From Bacteroidales bacterium (GTDB lineage Bacteria > Bacteroidota > Bacteroidia > Bacteroidales > NBLH01): a stretch of DNA of 6,166 bases. The stretch lies in contig JAKIUH010000274.1 of assembly GCA_021647685.1 (NCBI GenBank), positions 1 to 6,166 on the forward strand. Direction: 5' to 3'. The notes beneath the pieces are model-generated. The model did not search any database, had not been told where the DNA came from, and was given only the letters and a program-made list of their open reading frames with translations. Shown here piece after piece: positions 1 through 6,166 of the stretch (positions within the stretch are counted from its first letter, which is position 1; each line of letters opens with the position of its first letter). Both the position numbers and the translations under genes were made by a program.

Positions 1-958
1 AGTAGTTTTTATAAACATTATGTTTGTATTCTGTGTCTATAGTCCATAAAATATTGTAAAAATCAAAGTATGAGATATTTTTATTAAAAAATGATGCATA
101 TCTATAGCTTAGTTGAGTAATATTATTTCTTTGCTTTGTTTTAATAATGATATAATTTCTAAATATTACAAGTATTGAAAAAGTAAAAACCATAAAAACG
201 GCTATAATTTGAGTAGAAGTTATTACTTTGTATAAAAATATGTTCCTTTTTCTTTTTGAGTGAAATAAGAAAAAGATACTCACCCCCAGTAAAAGAAGCA
301 AGACAATCACAGCACGCCTAGAGCCTGATAAAAAAATATTAATAATGAATATCCATACAAAAATGAATTCTTTACTTGTCTTATGTACTTGGTTTTTATA
401 AATTAGATAAAATTCAAAAAGTAATGAAAAAATAAAAAATAATGAATAGAAATTGTAATCAGTTGTTAAACTTATGGAAACCTTTGATTTTTTATATTGT
501 TCCAAATATTTTAAAAATGAAATATTAAAATCAAACAGATTGTTTAACCAGACAATTAATGCTAATACTCCAAGTATAGAGGAAATGTTTAAGAATAGTT
601 TTATAGATTTATAAAAAGAAATACTTTTGTAAATTATGAAATATGAATAGACTAATAATAAAATAATTACAAAATTTATTAATTCTTTAACAGGAAAAAG
701 AATTAATTTTTGTGTTTCAAAAATACCTATAATAAAAAACGCGCTAATGATTAATATTTCTTTTGTGGAATTAAAAAAAGATGATAAATTAATTTGTCTA
801 TAATTTTGTACCGAATAGATTAATGTGGTTATTGTCAAAAGTATCAATAATACAGCTGCTATATATTTTAGCGGTTCAAAAATGGATCGGAATAAATATA
901 ATAAAAGGCTAAAGACCCATAAATTTGATAAGATTTTTTTGTTAGCTGGTAATTGCAT
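1..958 (-). CDS. O-antigen polymerase-like membrane protein (Wzy/WaaL superfamily), 3' end missing
   Basis: The frame is open without a stop from an ATG at 958-956 to the left edge and gives 319 residues of a protein that continues outside the window. It is strongly hydrophobic, with about nine candidate membrane segments, roughly at residues 13-29, 32-50, 66-82, 90-110, 121-138, 168-187, 196-211, 215-233 and 245-266. A more polar stretch from about 267 to the cut could be the start of a large periplasmic loop. The motif SGSRRAV (211-217) between two helices and TTDYNFYS (165-172) before a helix resemble motifs common in O-antigen polymerases and ligases. Its place in a glycan operon directly after glycosyltransferases favours Wzy, which would link undecaprenyl-PP repeat units at the periplasmic face. 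It starts 29 bases after the previous stop, with no Shine-Dalgarno motif. Wzy proteins diverge strongly, so a ligase or another polytopic protein remains possible. Confidence 0.75.
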   Translation of the reverse strand, partial: MQLPANKKILSNLWVFSLLLYLFRSIFEPLKYIAAVLLILLTITTLIYSVQNYRQINLSSFFNSTKEILIISAFFIIGIFETQKLILFPVKELINFVIILLLVYSYFIIYKSISFYKSIKLFLNISSILGVLALIVWLNNLFDFNISFLKYLEQYKKSKVSISLTTDYNFYSLFFIFSLLFEFYLIYKNQVHKTSKEFIFVWIFIINIFLSGSRRAVIVLLLLLGVSIFFLFHSKRKRNIFLYKVITSTQIIAVFMVFTFSILVIFRNYIIIKTKQRNNITQLSYRYASFFNKNISYFDFYNILWTIDTEYKHNVYKNY

Positions 959-987
959 TGAACGATTTCTAATTAATTTGTGAAATT

Positions 988-2208
988 TTAATTATATTTT
1001 TTAGAGTTTAACTCATCATTTATAAATTCTATTAATTTATTTTTCTCGAAATATTTTTTATAATAATTAAATCCGCTTAATGCCATTTTATTTAATTCTT
1101 TTTTAGACAGTTTACTAATTTTAATGGCATTTCTTGCTAATTGTTCAAAATTTCCTGCTTCACATGCAAATCCCCCTTTTGACTCTTTAATTATATCATT
1201 GCCTTCTCCCGAAAGCATAGCTATAATTGGTTTGTTTGCGGCTAAATAGGTTTGAAGTTTTGCAGGTACTGTTAATCTGAAAATTGGCTCATTCTTTAAT
1301 GATAAAAACAATGCATCAGCTTTAGAGTAGAAGTAAGGCATATAATTAATAGGGTATCTACCTAATAAGAAAACGTTATTTTCCAATTTTTTTTCAGTAA
1401 TTAGTTTTTGTATGTATTTTTTTTGCCGTCCATCACCAATGATTATCCATTTTATAAACGGTTGTTTTTTACAAATTTCCATTGCTTTGATAACGCTGTC
1501 GAAATCTTGTGCTACACCAATATTGCCTGCATAAAGAATTATGAAACCGTCTGGTAATTTTGGACTTTCCAATCCGATTTTAATATTATTTGTAGTGAAA
1601 ACATCCTCTGCCCAATTAGGGAAGTATTTAATTTTTTGTTTGCTGATTCCTTTTTTTGTAATAGATTCTGTAAAAGATTTAGAAGAAACCAATATTAAGT
1701 CACTTTTCTTATATATAAATTTAACTAATTTGTTTAAAATATTATATAGGGTTGAAGATTTAACATTACTAGCAGAAAAAACGCTTTCCGGCCATAAATC
1801 TAAAACCCAAAAAAATATAGGTGCCTGTGTTTTAATCTTTGCAACTATTGCCGGTATCCCTACCGTAACTGGTGATATTTCAAACACAAATATTTTATCA
1901 AATTCAACTTTTTTTAAAAATAAGCTATAAAAACTTGCTGTAATTGCGTAAGAGATATAATTTAGAAATAAATTTAATGTATTTCCATTCTTTCTAGGCC
2001 AAATAGGTACCCTAATTATTCTTGCTCCAAAATTATTTTGTTTTCTAATACCCAATATAGAATAACCTTTATAAAATTTTCCTTCAGGATAATTTGGAAT
2101 ACCTGTTAGAACTGTAACTTCATTTCCATGCAGCACTAATTCTGCAACTAAATCATTAATTTTAAAATTTTCGGGCCAAAAATATTGGGTAACAACTAAA
2201 ATTTTCAT
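988..2208 (-). CDS. wbuB: WbuB-like GT4 glycosyltransferase, probable L-FucNAc transferase
   Basis: This 406-residue protein has about the usual length of WbuB/WcaI-type family 4 glycosyltransferases. The N-terminal acceptor domain opens with MKILVVTQYFWPE and has the family signature TGIPNYPEGKFYKGY (35-49). It also carries WVLDLWPESV (134-143) and FPNWAEDVF (196-204). The C-terminal nucleotide-sugar domain starts at about 222 with ILYAGNIG (224-231), followed by IIIGDG (255-260) and PAKLQTYLAANKP (315-327). No membrane segment is obvious, so it probably works at the cytoplasmic membrane face. In known clusters WbuB follows fnlABC and transfers L-FucNAc from UDP-L-FucNAc to the lipid-linked acceptor. 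The same order here supports that role, but acceptor and linkage cannot be read from sequence. Its ATG overlaps the stop of the upstream 2-epimerase gene by four bases. The related WcaI proteins are the main alternative. Confidence 0.85.
   Translation of the reverse strand: MKILVVTQYFWPENFKINDLVAELVLHGNEVTVLTGIPNYPEGKFYKGYSILGIRKQNNFGARIIRVPIWPRKNGNTLNLFLNYISYAITASFYSLFLKKVEFDKIFVFEISPVTVGIPAIVAKIKTQAPIFFWVLDLWPESVFSASNVKSSTLYNILNKLVKFIYKKSDLILVSSKSFTESITKKGISKQKIKYFPNWAEDVFTTNNIKIGLESPKLPDGFIILYAGNIGVAQDFDSVIKAMEICKKQPFIKWIIIGDGRQKKYIQKLITEKKLENNVFLLGRYPINYMPYFYSKADALFLSLKNEPIFRLTVPAKLQTYLAANKPIIAMLSGEGNDIIKESKGGFACEAGNFEQLARNAIKISKLSKKELNKMALSGFNYYKKYFEKNKLIEFINDELNSKKYN
2205..2208 (-). promoter_or_regulatory. 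ATGA stop/start overlap coupling fnlC and wbuB
   Basis: On the minus strand the bases read ATGA: the TGA (2207-2205) ends the 2-epimerase gene and the ATG (2208-2206) starts the WbuB-like transferase. Such overlaps usually mean re-initiation by the same ribosome. This would keep the enzyme that makes the donor sugar and its probable transferase in step. Confidence 0.85.
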
Positions 2209-3341
2209 AACTTTTTATTCCAAACTACCCTATTAACATAATCTGTATAAGATAAAATAATTCTAACAATTTTATCAGAAACATTAGGCATTGTATAGTC
2301 GTTTACTTCTCTAAAATTTCTTTTATTTGAGCTTTGAAATTTAAGTTGTTCCAATCCTTGAAGAACTCTTTCAGGGTTTAAGCCTACCATAATTACAGAA
2401 GCTTCTTCCATAGCCTCAGGACGCTCATGAGCTTCTCTTATATTTAACGCTGGGAAGTTTAAGATTGATGATTCTTCTGAGATTGTTCCACTGTCAGAAA
2501 GAACTGCTTTCGCATTGATTTGTAAAGATATGTAATCTAACAAACCAAAAGGCTTCATTAGCTTAATATTCTTGTTAAATACAACTTCTTTTTGTTTTAT
2601 CATGTTTCTTGTTCTTGGGTGAGTTGTTACAATAATAGGAAGTTTATATTTAGATTCAACTATATTTAATGTTTCTACTAAATTAAAAAATGATTTTTCA
2701 GAAGCAATATTTTCTTCTCTATGGGCTGAAACAACAAAATACTGATTTTTGTTTAAACCTAACTTATCTAATATTGTTGATTTTTCTATTTTAGGTTTAT
2801 AATAGTTAAGTACTTCATACATCGGACTTCCTGTTTTTATTATTCTATCAGGTGGAAGACCTTCTCTTAATAAATATTCGCGAGCTATATCACTATATGT
2901 CAGATTTATATCACTTATGTGATCAACAATTTTCCGATTTGTTTCTTCCGGTACACGTTGGTCGAAACAGCGGTTTCCTGCTTCCATGTGAAAAATAGGT
3001 ATATGTCTTTTTTTTGCAGGTATTGCACATAAACAACTATTTGTATCTCCCAATACTAAAAAAGCATCCGGTTTTTCTTTTTCTAAAATGGGATCTACAT
3101 TAATTAAAATTTGACCAATAGTTTCATTTGCATTTTTCCCTGCTGCATTTAGAAAATAATCAGGTTTACGAATTTCTAAATCTTCAAAAAATATTTGATT
3201 TAATTCATAATCATAATTTTGACCTGTATGTACTAAAACATGCTCAATTGCATCTGACTGGTCTAACTTATTTAATACTCTTGACAATCTTATTATTTCC
3301 GGTCTTGTACCAACTGCCGTTATAACTTTTAACTTTTTCAT
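2205..3341 (-). CDS. fnlC: UDP-sugar C2-epimerase for UDP-L-FucNAc synthesis (FnlC/WbjD/CapG family)
   Basis: This 378-residue protein belongs to the non-hydrolysing UDP-GlcNAc 2-epimerase (WecB-like) superfamily. The FnlC/WbjD/CapG branch inverts C2 of UDP-2-acetamido-2,6-dideoxy-L-talose to give UDP-L-FucNAc in the cytoplasm. Visible motifs are GTRPEIIRLS (11-20), HTGQNYDYELNQIFF (38-52), LGDTNS (97-102), HMEAGNRCFDQRVPEETNRK (118-137), SAHREEN (205-211), THPR (240-243) and SDSGTISEE (282-290). By analogy with WecB, D99, E120, E132 or E133, and H207 are the candidate catalytic residues; all are present. The MEAGNR...RVPEETNRK block followed by ISDINLTYSD fits this branch better than plain WecB. 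The role is reinforced by the two preceding enzymes of the same pathway. The ATG at 3341-3339 lies 12 bases after the preceding stop in an A-rich leader without Shine-Dalgarno. Its TGA is shared in an ATGA overlap with the next gene. It looks intact. Confidence 0.92.
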   Translation of the reverse strand: MKKLKVITAVGTRPEIIRLSRVLNKLDQSDAIEHVLVHTGQNYDYELNQIFFEDLEIRKPDYFLNAAGKNANETIGQILINVDPILEKEKPDAFLVLGDTNSCLCAIPAKKRHIPIFHMEAGNRCFDQRVPEETNRKIVDHISDINLTYSDIAREYLLREGLPPDRIIKTGSPMYEVLNYYKPKIEKSTILDKLGLNKNQYFVVSAHREENIASEKSFFNLVETLNIVESKYKLPIIVTTHPRTRNMIKQKEVVFNKNIKLMKPFGLLDYISLQINAKAVLSDSGTISEESSILNFPALNIREAHERPEAMEEASVIMVGLNPERVLQGLEQLKFQSSNKRNFREVNDYTMPNVSDKIVRIILSYTDYVNRVVWNKKL

Positions 3342-3353
3342 TTATTTTTTTTA

Positions 3354-4472
3354 TTAAACTTCTTCATAAAACGTATCTGGGTCGTCAGGATTATACCATT
3401 CATTAATCCAAAACTGTGTATATAACTCTTCATTACCTATGTTTGTAATATTATGTGTATACCAAATAGGCATATCAACAAAAGAGGGATTATTACCATT
3501 TAAATAAAATTTGATTTTTTTATCAGAACCAATTTTTCTAAGCTCTATAATTGCTTTACCTTTAATTACTGCAAATCGCTCTATCTTTCTTGTATGATAG
3601 TGGTTACCGCGGGTGATGCCTTTTTTTGTGGTTGAAAAAGAAATTTGCCCTCCAATACCCGTTTTGATAACTTCTACAAAACTACCTCTTTCGTCTGTGT
3701 TTTTTTTTAATTTTATCGGAAAAAATGATTCATAATCAATATAAGATGTAAATGTGTTAAATAAATTAACTTCATTAATATTTTTAAGCTCTGGAATGAT
3801 ACCGCTTTTAATATATTGATTTTTGTATGCTATTAAATTATTTAATACTTGACTAACTTTTAAATTAAAATCCGGTTTTACGTTAATTGACAGGATTTTG
3901 TTATCGGATGTACTGATTTCATTAATGATTTTTTCGCACAAAGAACCAACGTATATTAAATTTACAGAATTATCTGTTTTAATTTCCGGAGTTTTATTGT
4001 TAACAAGTAGATAACTAAATGTTGCAATAAAAGAGTTGTAAAATGGTTTGCCAAACGGTCCAAAAACATTTGGAATTATGAGAGCTGTGAATTTTGCCTT
4101 ATTTCTTTTTGCCCATTTTTCAAAGAGTATTCTTCCTTCTTGTTTTGATTTTCCGTATAAATTATTAAGGTTTTCTTGGATTGATGATGAAAAAATAATA
4201 TGTGGATTAACTTTTTCATCTTCCATAGCTGCAATAAGTTCTTTTACTAGTTTTATGTTTGTTTCATAAATTACGTTTTCATCTTCATGTCTATTCATTG
4301 CTGCTAAGTGAACAATAGCGTCACAATCTTTTACGAAATTTCTAAGTTTTTTTTTATCATTAAAATAACTATCTTCAAATTCAATGCTTTCAAAACCACT
4401 CTTAGTTCTTAAAATATTGTATAAATGAGAGCCAATAAATCCGGATTGACCAGTAATGCCTATTTTTATCAT
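3354..4472 (-). CDS. fnlB: Bifunctional SDR reductase/cupin C3-epimerase (FnlB/WbjC/CapF family)
   Basis: This 372-residue protein matches the CapF/WbjC two-domain layout and length. The N-terminal SDR domain has the Rossmann motif GITGQSG (5-11), VHLAA (54-58) and the catalytic pair Y106/K110 in YGKSK. The C-terminal cupin starts near DERGSF (260-265) and keeps GNHYH (H291, H293), E298 and H340, a set expected to bind the metal. In CapF the cupin epimerises C3 of the 4-keto intermediate and the SDR domain then reduces C4 with NADPH, giving UDP-2-acetamido-2,6-dideoxy-L-talose. The cupin argues for the L-FucNAc route over the L-QuiNAc/L-RhaNAc route, which uses a reductase without one. I chose the ATG at 4472-4470: three codons upstream lies an in-frame TTG (4481), which is less likely, and the glycine motif sits at the expected distance from the ATG. 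It begins 16 bases after the previous stop and ends in tandem TAA TAA. Confidence 0.92.
   Translation of the reverse strand: MIKIGITGQSGFIGSHLYNILRTKSGFESIEFEDSYFNDKKKLRNFVKDCDAIVHLAAMNRHEDENVIYETNIKLVKELIAAMEDEKVNPHIIFSSSIQENLNNLYGKSKQEGRILFEKWAKRNKAKFTALIIPNVFGPFGKPFYNSFIATFSYLLVNNKTPEIKTDNSVNLIYVGSLCEKIINEISTSDNKILSINVKPDFNLKVSQVLNNLIAYKNQYIKSGIIPELKNINEVNLFNTFTSYIDYESFFPIKLKKNTDERGSFVEVIKTGIGGQISFSTTKKGITRGNHYHTRKIERFAVIKGKAIIELRKIGSDKKIKFYLNGNNPSFVDMPIWYTHNITNIGNEELYTQFWINEWYNPDDPDTFYEEV
3700..3708. repeat. A9 homopolymer at the SDR-cupin linker of the fnlB-like gene
   Basis: Nine T on the plus strand (A9 in the coding sense) cover codons 255-258 (Leu-Lys-Lys-Asn), just before the cupin motif DERGSF. 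A slip of one base here would leave the reductase domain intact and remove the cupin. In so AT-rich a genome the tract may be chance. Confidence 0.8.
4347..4355. repeat. A9 homopolymer near the 5' end of the fnlB-like gene
   Basis: Nine T on the plus strand (A9 in the coding sense) encode three lysines, residues 40-42, early in the SDR domain. A one-base slip would truncate nearly the whole protein. Runs of eight also occur nearby in other genes (for example 1387-1394, 1417-1424, 3008-3015, 6065-6072 and 6152-6159), so this one stands out only slightly. Confidence 0.8.
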
Positions 4473-4488
4473 TTTTATCAATTATAAA

Positions 4489-5502
4489 TTACAAAGATAA
4501 ATCTTTCCTAATTATTTCTAATTTGAGTAAAAGATTTTTGGTTTCTTCAATATTTAATCTTTTTGTATTATGTGAATGATAATCTTCTATTTGAGAAATG
4601 TCTTTTTCTCCTTTTGAAAAATATTGTTCATAATTAAGATCTCGAATGTCAGCAGGGATTCTATAATAATCTCCCATATCAATCGCTTTTGTCATTTCTT
4701 CACGATTTACAAGAGTTTCAAATAATTTTTCACCGTGTCGGGTTCCAATGACTTTTATATTGTTTTTTACTTTATAAAGTTGTAATATGGATTTTGCCAA
4801 ATCGCCAATAGCGGATGCAGGTGATTTTTGAACAAATAGGTCTCCACTTTTACCATTTTGAAATGCATATATTACTAGATCAACTGCATCATCTAATGTC
4901 ATCATAAAGCGTGTCATTTTAGGGTCTGTTACCGTTAAGTCTTTTCCTTCTTTAATTTGTTTTATAAACAATGGAATGACAGAGCCTCTGGATGCCATTA
5001 CATTGCCATATCTTGTACAGGTTATAACAGTCTCAGGATCTTTGCCTAAATTTCTGGCTTTGGCAATTGCTACTTTTTCCATTAGGGCTTTGCTTATTCC
5101 CATAGCATTTATAGGATATACTGCTTTGTCTGTACTTAAAACCACAACACGTTTTACATTAAATTCGATAGCTGAATCTAGTACATTTTCTGTTCCCAAA
5201 ACATTTGTTTGCACAGCTTCTACAGGAAAAAATTCGCAAGAAGGTACTTGTTTTAGCGCTGCTGCATGGAAAACATAGTCAACCCCACGCATAGCGTAGT
5301 CCACACTCCGTTTATCACGAACGTTTCCAATATAAAATTTTACTTTCCGATTGCTTAGTTTATGACGCATATCATCTTGTTTTTTCTCATCGCGAGAAAA
5401 AATGCGAATTTCTTTAATGTCTGTATCTAAAAAACGCCTTAATACGGCATTTCCAAAAGAGCCGGTTCCTCCGGTTATAAGTAGTGTTTTATTTTTGAAC
5501 AT
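4489..5502 (-). CDS. fnlA: UDP-GlcNAc 4,6-dehydratase/5-epimerase (FnlA/WbjB/CapE family)
   Basis: This 337-residue extended SDR enzyme is close to the roughly 340 residues usual for CapE/WbjB/FnlA. It performs the first step towards UDP-L-FucNAc: 4,6-dehydration and C5 inversion of UDP-GlcNAc in the cytoplasm. Visible motifs are the NAD(P)-binding TGGTGSFG (10-17), FSRDEKKQ (35-42), HAAALKQVP (79-87), STDKAVYPINAMGISK (123-138), TRYGNVMASRGSVIPLF (163-179), TRFMMTLDDA (197-206) and a C-terminal HSHNTKRL (309-316). D125, K126 and K138 are present. Met134 stands where classical SDRs have the catalytic Tyr; this is typical of the CapE/WbjB branch and is not a defect. It separates this protein from PseB/FlaA1, which keeps the Tyr. 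I chose the ATG at 5502-5500 because the longer open frame to 5583 would add 27 non-homologous residues over the preceding gene. The ATG follows that gene's TAA by one base, so translation is probably coupled. Confidence 0.94.
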   Translation of the reverse strand: MFKNKTLLITGGTGSFGNAVLRRFLDTDIKEIRIFSRDEKKQDDMRHKLSNRKVKFYIGNVRDKRSVDYAMRGVDYVFHAAALKQVPSCEFFPVEAVQTNVLGTENVLDSAIEFNVKRVVVLSTDKAVYPINAMGISKALMEKVAIAKARNLGKDPETVITCTRYGNVMASRGSVIPLFIKQIKEGKDLTVTDPKMTRFMMTLDDAVDLVIYAFQNGKSGDLFVQKSPASAIGDLAKSILQLYKVKNNIKVIGTRHGEKLFETLVNREEMTKAIDMGDYYRIPADIRDLNYEQYFSKGEKDISQIEDYHSHNTKRLNIEETKNLLLKLEIIRKDLSL

Positions 5503-5503
5503 T

Positions 5504-6166
5504 TTATTTTTGTTTAATTTTACCAATAAACATATTTTTTGTGTCTTTAATTGCTGTTGATTTATTATAAAAATCCTTGGCATATTTTAATGCATTCTTT
5601 TTCATTTGCTCTCTTTCTTCAATATTTAAATTTAGACATTTTTCAATAGTACTCGCAAATATATCAATATTTAAATCTAATACGAAGCCTGCATTATGGA
5701 TTTCTAAATCTTGCCAAGGGGTTTTGTTACTAATAATTGCAGGTAGTCCATTTGCTAATGCTGAATATATTGCATGTCCAAAATTCTCACCATGAGTAGG
5801 TAATATGAAGAAATCATAAGTAGAATAAATATTATTTAATGAATAATAGTCGATTGCCCCATGATAATTACATGTAATATTATCAGGAAGTTGTTTTATC
5901 AATATCATACATTTATTCCAATACTCTTTATCTTCAATTGGTCCGTATAAATCAATAGTTATATCTTTCGAGAAAACTCTTCTTAAAAAGATATTAACCA
6001 AGAAGTCAATATTTTTTATAGGTGAAATACGTGAAGCAAACAAAAAAGAAAACGTCTTATCCTCTTTTTTTTCTTTTATACTATTAATTGGACTATCTGT
6101 AATATTTACAGCTTCCCATATTGTATTATTTTTAAATATATTTTTAATTTCTTTTTTTTCTTCCAG
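5504..6166 (-). CDS. GT4-family (group 1) glycosyltransferase, 5' end missing
   Basis: The frame is open to the right edge and shows 220 residues plus the TAA. It holds the C-terminal nucleotide-sugar domain of a GT-B, family 4 glycosyltransferase. The domain begins at SFLFASRISPIKNIDFLVN (about 39-57), a typical linker/first strand, then IDLYGP (71-76) and PTHGENFGHAIYSALANG (123-140), followed by SNKTPWQDL (146-154). In this branch the usual core is ENFGH.(I)..EA, where the first Glu and a Glu eight residues later form E-x7-E; here E127 is present but the second position is Ser135. A TTG at 6043 could be mistaken for a start, but coding clearly continues upstream (a conserved-looking FSF precedes it). 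It should add one sugar to the lipid-linked repeat unit at the cytoplasmic membrane face. Donor and acceptor cannot be predicted. It ends one base before the fnlA-like ATG. Confidence 0.88.
   Translation of the reverse strand: MEEKKEIKNIFKNNTIWEAVNITDSPINSIKEKKEDKTFSFLFASRISPIKNIDFLVNIFLRRVFSKDITIDLYGPIEDKEYWNKCMILIKQLPDNITCNYHGAIDYYSLNNIYSTYDFFILPTHGENFGHAIYSALANGLPAIISNKTPWQDLEIHNAGFVLDLNIDIFASTIEKCLNLNIEEREQMKKNALKYAKDFYNKSTAIKDTKNMFIGKIKQK

Noticed and set aside
959..987. A promoter or terminator between the WbuB-like and polymerase-like genes.
   Set aside because: The gap is only 29 bases; I see no stem-loop and no Bacteroidota-type TTG / TAnnTTTG promoter pair in it.
1541..1930. A plus-strand open frame of 129 codons.
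   Set aside because: It lies wholly inside the WbuB-like gene on the opposite strand, has no recognisable motif, and reads as an antisense shadow.
3128..3325. Short plus-strand open frames, here and at 4048-4269 and 5577-5795.
   Set aside because: Each is antisense to a well-supported conserved gene, with no motif and no sign of its own start region.
4473..4481. A TTG start for the fnlB-like gene three codons upstream.
   Set aside because: TTG is a rarer start and the extra residues (Met-Ile-Lys) simply precede an ATG that gives the usual family N terminus.
5085..5132. The missing SDR tyrosine in the dehydratase as a sign of an inactive enzyme.
   Set aside because: Met at this position is the known state of the CapE/WbjB branch, and the other catalytic residues are present.
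4976..5278. A plus-strand open frame of 100 codons.
   Set aside because: It is antisense to the conserved core of the fnlA-like dehydratase and has no domain of its own.
5503..5583. A 27-residue N-terminal extension of the fnlA-like protein, from an ATG-like start at 5583.
   Set aside because: It lies over the 3' end of the preceding transferase gene, shows no family resemblance, and the ATG at 5502 places the glycine motif at the expected distance from the N terminus.
5504..6043. Reading the right-hand transferase as a complete 179-residue protein starting at TTG 6043.
   Set aside because: The frame stays open to the window edge with glycosyltransferase-like sequence before 6043, and the whole N-terminal acceptor domain would be missing, so the gene is cut by the edge and is not short.

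Overview
The window is a tightly packed, very AT-rich stretch of a surface-polysaccharide (O-antigen or capsule) biosynthesis locus. All six genes lie on the minus strand, so the order of transcription runs from the right edge to the left. AT-rich codon use and A-rich leaders without a Shine-Dalgarno motif in front of the starts suggest Bacteroidota, perhaps a flavobacterium. This assignment rests on style only, because the window contains no taxonomic marker gene.

In order of transcription the genes are: (1) the 3' part of a GT4-type glycosyltransferase, cut by the right edge; (2) an FnlA/WbjB/CapE-type UDP-GlcNAc 4,6-dehydratase/5-epimerase; (3) an FnlB/WbjC/CapF-type two-domain protein, with an N-terminal SDR reductase and a C-terminal cupin epimerase; (4) an FnlC/WbjD/CapG-type UDP-sugar 2-epimerase; (5) a WbuB-like glycosyltransferase; (6) the 5' part of a multi-spanning membrane protein that looks like an O-antigen polymerase (Wzy), cut by the left edge.

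Genes 2 to 4 form the complete three-enzyme route from UDP-GlcNAc to UDP-N-acetyl-L-fucosamine (UDP-L-FucNAc). Gene 5 belongs to the family that, in known clusters, transfers L-FucNAc to the lipid-linked glycan, and gene 6 would polymerise the finished repeat unit. The order fnlA-fnlB-fnlC-wbuB matches the known enterobacterial arrangement, so the predicted product is a surface glycan containing L-FucNAc.

The genes are separated by 1, 16, 12, -4 (ATGA overlap) and 29 bases. No promoter or terminator is convincing inside the window, and no gene-free stretch exceeds 29 bases, so this is the interior of one operon. No RNA gene, mobile element or CRISPR was seen. I found no previously undescribed system. 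The points most worth a second look are the non-canonical E-x7-E motif of the first glycosyltransferase, two A9 tracts inside the reductase/cupin gene, and the divergent polymerase.
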